Shown here in pieces: positions 1 to 5,816 of a DNA stretch of 6,540 nucleotides. Origin of the DNA: Actinomycetes bacterium (GTDB lineage Bacteria; Actinomycetota; Acidimicrobiia; Acidimicrobiales; RAAP-2); assembly GCA_021841725.1 (NCBI GenBank), contig JAKCEC010000073.1:1-6540 (forward strand), read 5' to 3'. The position numbers and the translations under genes were made by a program. Below the pieces are notes generated by a model. The model was not told the DNA's origin, made no database searches, and saw only the letters and a program-made list of their open reading frames with translations. Numbering within the stretch: position 1 is the first letter of the stretch; the number at the start of each line of letters is the position of its first letter.

Positions 1-553
1 GATGCCCCGCGGCGCCCAGGTGATCTACCCCAAGGATTTGGGGACGATCTTGATGCAGGCCGACGTGGGTCCGGGCATGCGCGTGCTCGAAGCCGGGGTG
101 GGGTCCGGCGCGTTATCGATGACGCTGTTGCGCGCCGGGGCGCGCATCACGGCCTACGAGATCCGCGACGATTTCGCGCAACAGGCGCGCAAGAACGTCG
201 TCGACATGCTGGGTGAACAGGTCGACTACGACATTCACATTCGTGACGTGACCCTCGGCATCGACGAGCGCGACCTGGACCGCGTCATCCTCGACATGCC
301 CGAGCCGTGGCTGGTCGTTCCCCACGCGGCGCTCGCCCTGCGTCCGGGCGGAATCTTCTTGGCCTACCTCCCGACCATCAATCAGACCCAACTGGTGCGC
401 GAAGCCCTCAAGGCACACGCCTTCGGCGTCGAAGAGACCGTCGAGATCCTGCGCCGGACCTGGCACATCGATGGGCGTAGCGTGCGACCCGATCACCGAA
501 TGGTGGCGCACACGGGGTTCCTGACCTCGGCGCGGCGCCTGGTCAAGGGATAG
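1..553 (+). CDS. trmI: tRNA (adenine-58-N1)-methyltransferase TrmI, 5'-truncated by window edge
   Basis: SAM-dependent enzyme that methylates N1 of A58 in the T-loop of tRNA; the family works as a cytoplasmic tetramer. The visible 183 residues match the catalytic domain of the actinobacterial enzyme (Rv2118c type). The QVIYPKD segment is at residues 6-12, and the SAM-binding motif I (VLEAGVGSGALS) at 28-39. The acidic residue ending strand 2 is in AYEIR (51-55), the DMPEP catalytic-site motif at 98-102, and the conserved RPDHRMVAHTGFL near the C-terminus at 162-174. The ATG at position 2 is probably internal: family members are about 270-290 residues, so roughly 90-100 N-terminal residues lie left of the window. 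The loop between motif I and strand 2 (LLRAGARITAYE) looks about four residues shorter than in the mycobacterial protein. It ends in TAG and faces the ferredoxin gene tail to tail. Family assignment is secure; the true start is not visible. Confidence 0.93.
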   Translation, partial: MPRGAQVIYPKDLGTILMQADVGPGMRVLEAGVGSGALSMTLLRAGARITAYEIRDDFAQQARKNVVDMLGEQVDYDIHIRDVTLGIDERDLDRVILDMPEPWLVVPHAALALRPGGIFLAYLPTINQTQLVREALKAHAFGVEETVEILRRTWHIDGRSVRPDHRMVAHTGFLTSARRLVKG

Positions 554-560
554 GCCGGCG

Positions 561-797
561 TCAGTCGCGTTCGATGAAGATGCACTCGCCCGGGCACTCC
601 TCGGAGGCCTCGACGACGGCGTCTTCCTGGTCGGGGGCCACCGTGGCGAGACCCGCGGAACCACCGGGTGAGGAGAGGGCCACGCCGTCGTGCTTCACGT
701 AGGCGAGTCCGTCGTCGAGCAACGTGAAGACCGAAGGACAGATTTCCTCGCACAGACCGTCGCCGGTGCACAAGTCCTGATCAATCCATACCTTCAT
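561..797 (-). CDS. small single-cluster ferredoxin (CxxDxxCxxxCP type)
   Basis: A 78-residue acidic ferredoxin, presumably a soluble one-electron carrier; its redox partner is unknown. The cluster-binding motif is C10-x2-D13-x2-C16-x3-C20-P21, with the distal C68-P69 and an extra C72 in the CPGECIFIE ending. Asp replaces the second Cys of a classical [4Fe-4S] motif. This is known both from [3Fe-4S] ferredoxins and from Asp-ligated [4Fe-4S] ferredoxins of the Pyrococcus furiosus type; sequence alone cannot decide which. C72 could form a disulfide or be a spare thiol. The middle (residues 40-58) is a Ser/Gly/Pro-rich loop. The ATG at 797 is supported by GAAAGG eight bases upstream. Its stop lies 7 bp from that of trmI, and its 5' end is divergent from arc. 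As I recall, a ferredoxin next to arc is common in actinobacterial genomes, but I know of no demonstrated role in pupylation. Strand and family are clear. Confidence 0.92.
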   Translation of the reverse strand: MKVWIDQDLCTGDGLCEEICPSVFTLLDDGLAYVKHDGVALSSPGGSAGLATVAPDQEDAVVEASEECPGECIFIERD

Positions 798-805
798 CGT
801 GGTGG

Positions 806-811
806 CCTTTC
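806..811 (-). promoter_or_regulatory. ribosome binding site of the ferredoxin gene
   Basis: On the minus strand GAAAGG lies eight bases before the ATG at 797, a normal Shine-Dalgarno position. It supports the chosen start and contrasts with arc on the other side of the region, whose only SD-like bases fall inside its putative -10 box. Confidence 0.6.
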
Positions 812-832
812 GTTGCCGTTTGGTCTCCGTTT

Positions 833-838
833 ACTTTA
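833..838 (-). promoter_or_regulatory. possible -10 box for the ferredoxin gene
   Basis: TAAAGT on the minus strand fits the actinobacterial TAnnnT -10 consensus. It would give a leader of about 29 bases that includes the GAAAGG ribosome binding site. No convincing -35 hexamer is found 16-19 bases upstream; TTGTCA is present, but at about 25 bases, which is too far. This is a weak prediction from position and consensus only. Confidence 0.3.
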
Positions 839-862
839 GCGGAAAGCCCACTCGCGACGACT

Positions 863-891
863 GTGACAAACGCTGCGCGCTCACCTAGGGT
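863..891 (+). promoter_or_regulatory. predicted arc promoter giving a leaderless transcript
   Basis: GTGACA (863-868) matches five of six bases of the TTGACA -35 consensus. A spacer of exactly 17 bases follows, then TAGGGT (886-891), which fits the TAnnnT -10 of actinobacteria. Only six bases (892-897) separate the -10 from the arc ATG, so transcription is expected to begin at or within a base or two of position 898. The arc mRNA would then be leaderless. TAG at 886-888 is also an in-frame stop, so no upstream in-frame start is possible. The alternative is that AGGG (887-890) serves as a Shine-Dalgarno with seven-base spacing on a longer transcript from an unseen promoter. The promoter is inferred from consensus, not measured. 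Confidence 0.6.
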
Positions 892-897
892 TGCCCT
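887..897. repeat. short inverted repeat abutting the arc start codon
   Basis: AGGG-TTG-CCCT is a perfect four-base inverted repeat with a three-base centre. It overlaps the -10 box and ends directly before the ATG. If the transcript starts upstream it could form a small hairpin hiding AGGG; if it is leaderless, the repeat could only act as DNA. It is short enough to be chance. Confidence 0.3.
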
Positions 898-2637
898 ATG
901 GAGCATTCGAACCCGTTTGGCCAGTACCGCGACGAGGGCGCCGCGCGGGACGACTTCGACGTGCCGACTTTTAGCGTCGACACCCTCGACCAGGCCCTGC
1001 ACCGCATCGAGTTGCTCGAACAGAAGCTCGTGGAGTCGCGGCTCCAACTCACCCAGTCGCGATCGAACAACGAGAAGCTCGCCGTCACCATCCAGCAGAC
1101 GCGTGATCAGATCACCGCCCTGCGTGACGAGGTGGAGAAGCTCACCCAGCCGCCGGCCGTCTACGGGACCTTCATCGAGTTCAACCCCGACGGCACCGCG
1201 GACATCTTCGCCTCGGGTCGCAAAATGCGCGTCTCGGTGCACCCGGGACTGGACCCGGGACAGGTGGAGCGCGGCCACGAGGTCGTCCTCAACGAATCTT
1301 TCGCCATCATCGGGATCCGTAACCCCGACGGTCAGGGTGAGGTCGTGAGCGTCAAGGAGGTCCTCGACGACCGGCGCGTCCTGGTCTACGGTCGCGCCGA
1401 CGAGGAGCGCGTGGTGGAGATGGCGGACGCCCTCCGCGACGTCCGCCTGCGCAGCGGCGACGCGGTGCTCCTGGACCCGCGCTCGGGACTCCTGGTCGAG
1501 AAGTTGGTGCGACAAGAGGCTGAGGAACTGATTCTCGAAGAGGTGCCCGACGTCAGTTACGCCGACGTGGGCGGTCTGGATTCTCAAATCGAGTCCATCA
1601 CCGACGCCGTGGAACTGCCCTACCTGCACCGCGCCCTGTTCAACGACTACGAGCTGCCCGCGCCCAAGGGCATCCTCCTCTACGGGCCGCCGGGGTGCGG
1701 CAAGACGCTGATCGCCAAGGCGGTGGCCAACTCGCTCAGCCAGAAGGTCGCCGAGTTGACCGGCAATCGCAACGTGCGCTCGTACTTCCTCAACATCAAG
1801 GGGCCCGAACTCCTCAATAAGTACGTGGGCGAGACCGAACGCCAGATCCGCGTCGTCTTCCAGCGCGCCCGCGAGAAGGCCGAGGAGGGGGTGCCCGTCA
1901 TCGTCTTCTTCGACGAGATGGACTCCCTCTTTCGCACCCGCGGCACGGGCATCTCCTCGGACATGGAATCCACCATCGTCCCCCAACTGCTCGCCGAGAT
2001 CGACGGGGTCGAGTCCTTGCGCGACGTCATCGTCATCGGCGCCACCAACCGTGAGGACCTCATCGATCCGGCGATCCTGCGACCCGGCCGCCTCGACGTG
2101 AAGATCAAGATTGAACGCCCCAACGAGAGTGGCGCGGCTCAGATCTTCGAACGCTACCTGCACCGCGAGCTACCCCTCGACCCCGACGAGGTACGCGTCC
2201 ACGGTGGGGGCGACCGTGACAAGGCGCTCGCGGTGATGATCGAACAGACGGTGGCCAACATGTACGGCGTCGACGACGACAACCGCTTCCTCGAGGTGAC
2301 CTACCAGGGGGGCGACAAGGAGATCTTGTACTTCAAGGACTTCGCCTCGGGCGCCATGATCGAGAACATCGTGCGCCGGGCCAAGAAGTTGGCGGTCAAG
2401 CGCGAAATCGCCTCCGCCGTCCGCGGACTTCGCATCGACGATCTGCTGGCCTCCATCCGCGAGGAGTACCACGAAAACGAGGATCTGCCCAACACCACCA
2501 ACCCCGACGACTGGGCCCGGATTTCGGGGAAGAAGGGTGAGCGCATCGTGTTCATCCGGACGTTGATCAATCGCGAGAAGGCGGAGGTGGCGGGCGGACG
2601 CTCCATCCAGCACGTCGGTACCGGTCAGTACCTCTAA
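898..2637 (+). CDS. arc: proteasome-associated AAA+ ATPase ARC/Mpa
   Basis: A 579-residue hexameric unfoldase that recognises pupylated proteins, unfolds them with ATP and feeds them into the 20S core. Domains in order: an acidic N-terminal tail; a coiled coil at about 29-83 that binds Pup in the family; tandem OB folds at about 86-210; the AAA+ module from about 220. Visible motifs are Walker A GPPGCGKT (263-270), the pore-loop region [14 protein letters not shown] (299-312), Walker [11 protein letters not shown] (334-343), sensor-1 N384 in GATNRED, and arginine-finger candidates R395 and R398 in ILRPGRLD. A beta-grasp-like insert follows at about 460-480 ([16 protein letters not shown]). 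The C-terminus is GQYL, the docking tail that opens the proteasome gate. Length and motifs match mycobacterial Mpa and streptomycete ARC; every expected catalytic residue is present. The ATG at 898 is the first in-frame start after a TAG at 886-888. It is followed by dop after 2 bp, probably translationally coupled. Confidence 0.97.
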   Translation: MEHSNPFGQYRDEGAARDDFDVPTFSVDTLDQALHRIELLEQKLVESRLQLTQSRSNNEKLAVTIQQTRDQITALRDEVEKLTQPPAVYGTFIEFNPDGTADIFASGRKMRVSVHPGLDPGQVERGHEVVLNESFAIIGIRNPDGQGEVVSVKEVLDDRRVLVYGRADEERVVEMADALRDVRLRSGDAVLLDPRSGLLVEKLVRQEAEELILEEVPDVSYADVGGLDSQIESITDAVELPYLHRALFNDYELPAPKGILLYGPPGCGKTLIAKAVANSLSQKVAELTGNRNVRSYFLNIKGPELLNKYVGETERQIRVVFQRAREKAEEGVPVIVFFDEMDSLFRTRGTGISSDMESTIVPQLLAEIDGVESLRDVIVIGATNREDLIDPAILRPGRLDVKIKIERPNESGAAQIFERYLHRELPLDPDEVRVHGGGDRDKALAVMIEQTVANMYGVDDDNRFLEVTYQGGDKEILYFKDFASGAMIENIVRRAKKLAVKREIASAVRGLRIDDLLASIREEYHENEDLPNTTNPDDWARISGKKGERIVFIRTLINREKAEVAGGRSIQHVGTGQYL

Positions 2638-2639
2638 GC

Positions 2640-4127
2640 ATGGCCATTGCGAAGATTCTGGGGATTGAGACCGAGTACGGCGTCGTCGGTGGTCCCGACG
2701 CCGACCCCACGACGGCGTCGAGCATCATCGTCAACGCCTACGCCCAGCAGGGGCGCACCCGCATCACCTGGGACTTCAACGACGAGTCGCCGGGCACCGA
2801 CGCCCGCGGGATCATCGGGGTCGGGTCCCTCGCCCCCACCATCGAAACGCACCTGGCGAACACCGTGCTCACTAACGGCGCGCGACTCTACGTCGATCAC
2901 GCCCACCCGGAATATTCGTCACCCGAGTGCGCGACGCCGGCGCAGGCGACGCTCTACGACCAGGCGGGCGAGGAGGTGATGCGTCGGGCGCTGCGGGCGG
3001 CCAACGAGACGCTGCCCCCCGAACGCGCGATCTCGCTGTACAAGAACAATTCTGACGGCAAGGGGAATTCTTACGGCACCCACGAGAACTACCTCGTCGC
3101 GCGCTCGGTGGAGTTCGCCGACGTGGTCCGCGCCATGGTGCCCCACTTCGTCTCGCGTCAAGTCGTGGTGGGCGCCGGCAAAGTCGGCGCCGAGACGGAC
3201 GTGGGCGAGGCCGCCCACCCGGCGTTCCAACTCAGCGCGCGCGCCGAGTTCTTCGAGGAGGTGGTGGGACTCGAGACCACGCTCAAGCGACCCATCATCA
3301 ATACGCGCGACGAACCCCACAGTGACGCCGAACGCTTCCGCCGGCTCCACGTGATCTGCGGCGACGCCAACATGAGCCCCGTGGCCACCCTGGTGAAGCT
3401 GGGCTCGACCGCGCTGCTCCTCGCCGCCCTCGAAGACGACGGCGCGGCCCAGTTCCCCCCGGCCCCCGCGCAGCCCGTGCGCGCACTACGCGAGTTCTCC
3501 TTCGACGTCACCCTGCGTCACGCCGTGCGTGACGAGACGGGGCGCACCCGTAGCGCGTGGGACTACCAGGACGAACTCTGGCACCTGGCGCGCCGCTACG
3601 TCGAGCGTCACGGCGGGGCGGCGGTGGCGGGCCCCGAGGAAGTCGCCCAGATCCTCGCCCAGTGGCGCGAGATGCTCGACGGAGTCCGCGACGACCCCGA
3701 GGCGGTCGCCGACCGGGTGGACTGGGTGGCCAAACGCCGGGTCGTCGAGGGATTTCAATCTCGTTACGATTTAGCCCCGCGCGACGCCAAGCTTCGCGCC
3801 ATCGACCTGCAGTACCACGACGTGCGTCGCGACAAGTCCCTGGCGCAACGGGTCGGGTTGCGCCCGGTCTCTCCCGACGACGCCATTCGCCACGCGGTCG
3901 CGCACGCCCCCGAGAGCACGCGGGCCTATTTTCGCGGGCAGTGCGTGACGCGCTTCCCCGACGACATCGTGTCGGCCAACTGGGACTCCATCGTCTTTGA
4001 CGTCGGCCAGGGCCCCCTGCAACGGATACCGATGATGGACCCCACGCGCGGCACCCGCGATTTGGCGGGCGCCCTCTTCGAGGAGAATTCGACGGCCATT
4101 GCGCTCGTGACCGCGCTCAACGGGTAG
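2640..4127 (+). CDS. dop: Pup deamidase/depupylase Dop
   Basis: A 495-residue carboxylate-amine ligase-like (glutamine synthetase fold) enzyme that cleaves the Pup-lysine isopeptide bond and, in species whose Pup ends in Gln, deamidates Pup. GIETEYGV (8-15) provides the Mg/ATP-site glutamate E10. LYVDHAHPEY (83-92) carries the predicted catalytic D86. The nucleotide-site blocks KNNSDGKGNSYGTHENY (135-151), NTRDEPH (221-227) and RRLHVICGDANMS (234-246) are intact, and the C-terminal domain includes TRAYFRG. The segment RTRITWDFNDESPGTDARG (39-57) is the Dop-specific loop; it is absent from PafA and decides the dop/pafA assignment. The stretch between DARG and NGARL is about five residues shorter than in M. 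tuberculosis Dop. The ATG is 2 bp after the arc stop with no clear Shine-Dalgarno, so coupling to arc translation is likely. With a Glu-ending Pup here, depupylation is probably its main job. Confidence 0.97.
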   Translation: MAIAKILGIETEYGVVGGPDADPTTASSIIVNAYAQQGRTRITWDFNDESPGTDARGIIGVGSLAPTIETHLANTVLTNGARLYVDHAHPEYSSPECATPAQATLYDQAGEEVMRRALRAANETLPPERAISLYKNNSDGKGNSYGTHENYLVARSVEFADVVRAMVPHFVSRQVVVGAGKVGAETDVGEAAHPAFQLSARAEFFEEVVGLETTLKRPIINTRDEPHSDAERFRRLHVICGDANMSPVATLVKLGSTALLLAALEDDGAAQFPPAPAQPVRALREFSFDVTLRHAVRDETGRTRSAWDYQDELWHLARRYVERHGGAAVAGPEEVAQILAQWREMLDGVRDDPEAVADRVDWVAKRRVVEGFQSRYDLAPRDAKLRAIDLQYHDVRRDKSLAQRVGLRPVSPDDAIRHAVAHAPESTRAYFRGQCVTRFPDDIVSANWDSIVFDVGQGPLQRIPMMDPTRGTRDLAGALFEENSTAIALVTALNG

Positions 4128-4136
4128 AACTAGTAC

Positions 4137-4331
4137 GTGACTGAACAAGAACGTATCCAGAAGCAACGCGGCGAACGCACTCGCGCGGACAGTGACGACC
4201 TATCGATCGTCACCAAGAAGGGCGAGCAGCTCAAGGGTGAACTCGACGACCTGCTCGACGAGATCGACGCCGTTCTCGAAGAGAACGCGGAGGAGTTCGT
4301 ACGTAATTACGTGCAAAAGGGCGGTGAGTAA
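4137..4331 (+). CDS. pup: prokaryotic ubiquitin-like protein Pup, Glu-ending
   Basis: A 64-residue, mostly disordered protein modifier that PafA joins to lysines of target proteins. The N-terminal 20 residues are polar and charged. Residues about 22-52 form the amphipathic helical region ([19 protein letters not shown] within it) that pairs with the ARC coiled coil. The C-terminus [10 protein letters not shown] is the PafA/Dop recognition tail. The last residue is Glu64, not Gln, so the protein is conjugation-ready on translation. The GTG start at 4137 is the first possible one, because TAG at 4131-4133 is in frame just before it; no strong Shine-Dalgarno is seen. It lies 9 bp after dop, and its TAA shares one base with the prcB ATG (TAATG). 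Lysines at 9, 27, 28, 33 and 61 could be sites of Pup chaining or autopupylation; this is only an inference. Identification is certain from the C-terminal half. Confidence 0.97.
   Translation: MTEQERIQKQRGERTRADSDDLSIVTKKGEQLKGELDDLLDEIDAVLEENAEEFVRNYVQKGGE
4316..4321 (+). promoter_or_regulatory. ribosome binding site of prcB, inside pup
   Basis: AAAGGG lies nine bases before the prcB ATG within the last codons of pup. Together with the TAATG stop/start overlap it suggests that prcB can be translated by re-initiating ribosomes as well as de novo. Confidence 0.45.
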
Positions 4332-5122
4332 TGGGCCTGCCCCTCTTCGACGCCCAGAGTGATCCGGGGCCGTCCTTCGTGCGCTTCGCCGAGATGTCGG
4401 GACTGATGGCCCCGAGCACCTCCTCGGACCTGTCCGCGCACGCCACCACCGTGGTGGCGGTGCGCTTCGACGCGGGAGTGGTGATGGTCGCGGACCGCCA
4501 AGCGACGTCGTACTACGTGGCGAACCGCGACGTGCGCAAGATCGAGGCCGCCGACCGGTACACCGCACTGGCCATTTCCGGGTCCGCCGCGCGCGGACTC
4601 GAATTCATCCGACTGGCGCAACTGTCCTTCGAGCACTACGAGAAGATGACCGATTCGTCGCTCAGCCTGGAGGGGAAGGCCAACTACCTCTCGCCACTGA
4701 TCCAGCGCAACAACCTGACCTCGACGCTGGTCGTGCTGCCCCTGCTGGCGGGCTGGGACCTCGCGCACCAGACGGGACGGGTGTTCGAGTACGACGGCGC
4801 GGGGGGCTGCTACGAACGACAGGACTTCTCGGTGATCGGCTCGGGCTCGCCCTTCGCCGAATCCACCCTGCGCCTCGGCTTTCGCACCGACATGTCGCGC
4901 GAGGACGCCCTGGCCCTGGCGGCGCTGGCCATCTACGAGGCGGCCGATAACGACCCGAGCACCGGGGGACCGGACTTCGTGCGCAACATCTTTCCGATGA
5001 TGGTCACCTTGACCGCCGAGGGCTTCCGAGAACTCGACCAGGCGACCGCGGCCGCCACCTTCCGACTCATCAACGACCGACGTGCGCAGTCCGGTGGTGT
5101 CGCCGGGGGGACCCTGCGATGA
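4331..5122 (+). CDS. prcB: 20S proteasome beta subunit PrcB (proprotein)
   Basis: A 263-residue precursor of the proteolytic subunit, an N-terminal threonine hydrolase forming the two inner rings of the core. The predicted propeptide is residues 1-38 and the mature chain starts TTVVAVRF with catalytic T39 (T1). Mature D17 (D55) is in VMVADRQ, and the catalytic lysine is K70 in RDVRK. Downstream, GSGS (170-173) and AADNDPSTGGPD (204-215) supply the other conserved active-site Ser and Asp residues. Two points differ from the usual form: residue -1 is Ala (HA/TT) where proteasome beta subunits normally have Gly, and the D17-to-Lys segment is one residue shorter than in Mycobacterium, Streptomyces or Thermoplasma, making the lysine mature position 32. 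The start is taken at 4331, overlapping the pup stop; ATG codons for M22 and M26 would leave a much shorter propeptide. The ATGA overlap with prcA suggests coupled, equal synthesis. Confidence 0.96.
   Translation: MGLPLFDAQSDPGPSFVRFAEMSGLMAPSTSSDLSAHATTVVAVRFDAGVVMVADRQATSYYVANRDVRKIEAADRYTALAISGSAARGLEFIRLAQLSFEHYEKMTDSSLSLEGKANYLSPLIQRNNLTSTLVVLPLLAGWDLAHQTGRVFEYDGAGGCYERQDFSVIGSGSPFAESTLRLGFRTDMSREDALALAALAIYEAADNDPSTGGPDFVRNIFPMMVTLTAEGFRELDQATAAATFRLINDRRAQSGGVAGGTLR
5105..5110 (+). promoter_or_regulatory. ribosome binding site of prcA, inside prcB
   Basis: A run of G (GGGGGG) ends eight bases before the prcA ATG, within the last codons of prcB. It is a plausible purine-rich binding site next to the four-base ATGA overlap. 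G runs are not rare in such GC-rich DNA, so support is modest. Confidence 0.35.
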
Positions 5123-5796
5123 GTAACTACTTCTACGTCGCGCCCGAACAACTGATCAAGGACCGGGCCGAATTCGCCCAGAAGGGCATCGCCCGTGGTC
5201 GTTCCATCATCGCGGCGATCCACGACGTGGGCGTGGTCATGGTCGCCGAGAACCCTTCGGCGTCGCTCTACAAGATCTCCGAGATCTACGACCGCATCGC
5301 CTTCGCGGGAGTGGGCAAGTACAACGAGTTCGACCGACTGCGCGAGGCGGGTATCCGCTGGGCCGACGGCACGGGCTACACCTACTCGCGCGAGGACGTG
5401 GACGCGCGCGCCCTCGCGAACTTCTACGCCCAACACCTGGGCGACATGTTCACCGAGGGACAGAAGCCACTCGAAGTCGAGATTCTCGTCGCGCAGTTGG
5501 GCAACAAGTTCCGACCGACCAAGCTCTACCGCATCGCCTACGAGGGGACCATCTCCGACGAGGAGGACTTCGCGGTGTTGGGCGGTGACGCCGAGACGAT
5601 CAAGAAGCGCTTCGCGGACCTGGAGCGTGGTCACCTGCCCCTCGACCAGACCCTCAAGAACGCGGTGTCCGCGCTGGCGGGCCCCGATCGCCACCTTCCG
5701 GTCGGCGACCTGGAGGTGGGCGTGCTCGAGGATCGCGGCGACCGACGCACCTTCGAGCGGCTCGACGACGGGCAGATTGCCCGCCTCCTCGAGTGA
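5119..5796 (+). CDS. prcA: 20S proteasome alpha subunit PrcA
   Basis: A 225-residue, catalytically inactive subunit forming the outer, gating rings that ARC docks on. The N-terminus MSNYFYVAPEQLIKDRAEFA (1-20) is the gate peptide plus the start of helix H0. KGIARGRSI (22-30) holds the pocket lysine K22 expected to bind the C-terminal carboxylate of ARC. VVMVAENPSASLYKISEIYDRIAFAGVGKYNEFD (39-72) and YAQHLGDMFTEGQKPLEVE (103-121) are strongly family-like. The protein stops at IARLLE, soon after the last strand. It therefore lacks the roughly 20-residue polar tail of M. tuberculosis PrcA (about 248 residues). Its ATG overlaps the prcB stop by four bases (ATGA). It belongs to the same transcript as pup and prcB; pafA follows after 20 bp. 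Assignment to alpha rather than beta is firm, because there is no Thr-type propeptide site and the H0 region is present. Confidence 0.96.
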   Translation: MSNYFYVAPEQLIKDRAEFAQKGIARGRSIIAAIHDVGVVMVAENPSASLYKISEIYDRIAFAGVGKYNEFDRLREAGIRWADGTGYTYSREDVDARALANFYAQHLGDMFTEGQKPLEVEILVAQLGNKFRPTKLYRIAYEGTISDEEDFAVLGGDAETIKKRFADLERGHLPLDQTLKNAVSALAGPDRHLPVGDLEVGVLEDRGDRRTFERLDDGQIARLLE

Positions 5797-5804
5797 ACCG
5801 GCAC

Positions 5805-5810
5805 TAGCGT
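5805..5810 (+). promoter_or_regulatory. possible internal -10 box before pafA
   Basis: TAGCGT fits TAnnnT and stands exactly six bases before the pafA ATG, the same spacing and nearly the same sequence (CTAGnGT) as the arc -10 box. No good -35 hexamer sits 16-18 bases upstream; TTGCCC at 5777-5782 is 22 bases away. The box may therefore be weak, may depend on an activator, or may be coincidence. The TAG at 5805-5807 is also the in-frame stop that fixes the pafA start. Confidence 0.35.
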
Positions 5811-5816
5811 CTAGGC

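Noticed and set aside
554..560. Possible bidirectional terminator between trmI and the ferredoxin
   Set aside because: Only 7 bp separate the two stop codons, and I see no stem-loop with a T-run there. Any terminator would have to lie inside the coding ends.
863..884. GTGA...TCAC inverted repeat resembling a CRP-type site
   Set aside because: The arms are 14 bases apart rather than the six of a CRP-family site, and the left arm is better explained as part of the -35 hexamer.
781..2163. 460-codon open frame on the minus strand opposite arc
   Set aside because: It is a GC-driven shadow of arc: low-complexity Val/Leu/Asp/Gly/His-rich translation with no recognisable domain, while the plus strand encodes an unmistakable AAA+ protein.
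2919..3350. 143-codon minus-strand frame inside dop
   Set aside because: It is a shadow: the opposite strand carries the conserved Dop nucleotide-binding blocks throughout.
4331..4399. Shorter prcB starting at M22 (4394) or M26
   Set aside because: The ATG at 4331 makes the classic TAATG overlap with pup, has AAAGGG nine bases upstream, and gives a propeptide of plausible length.
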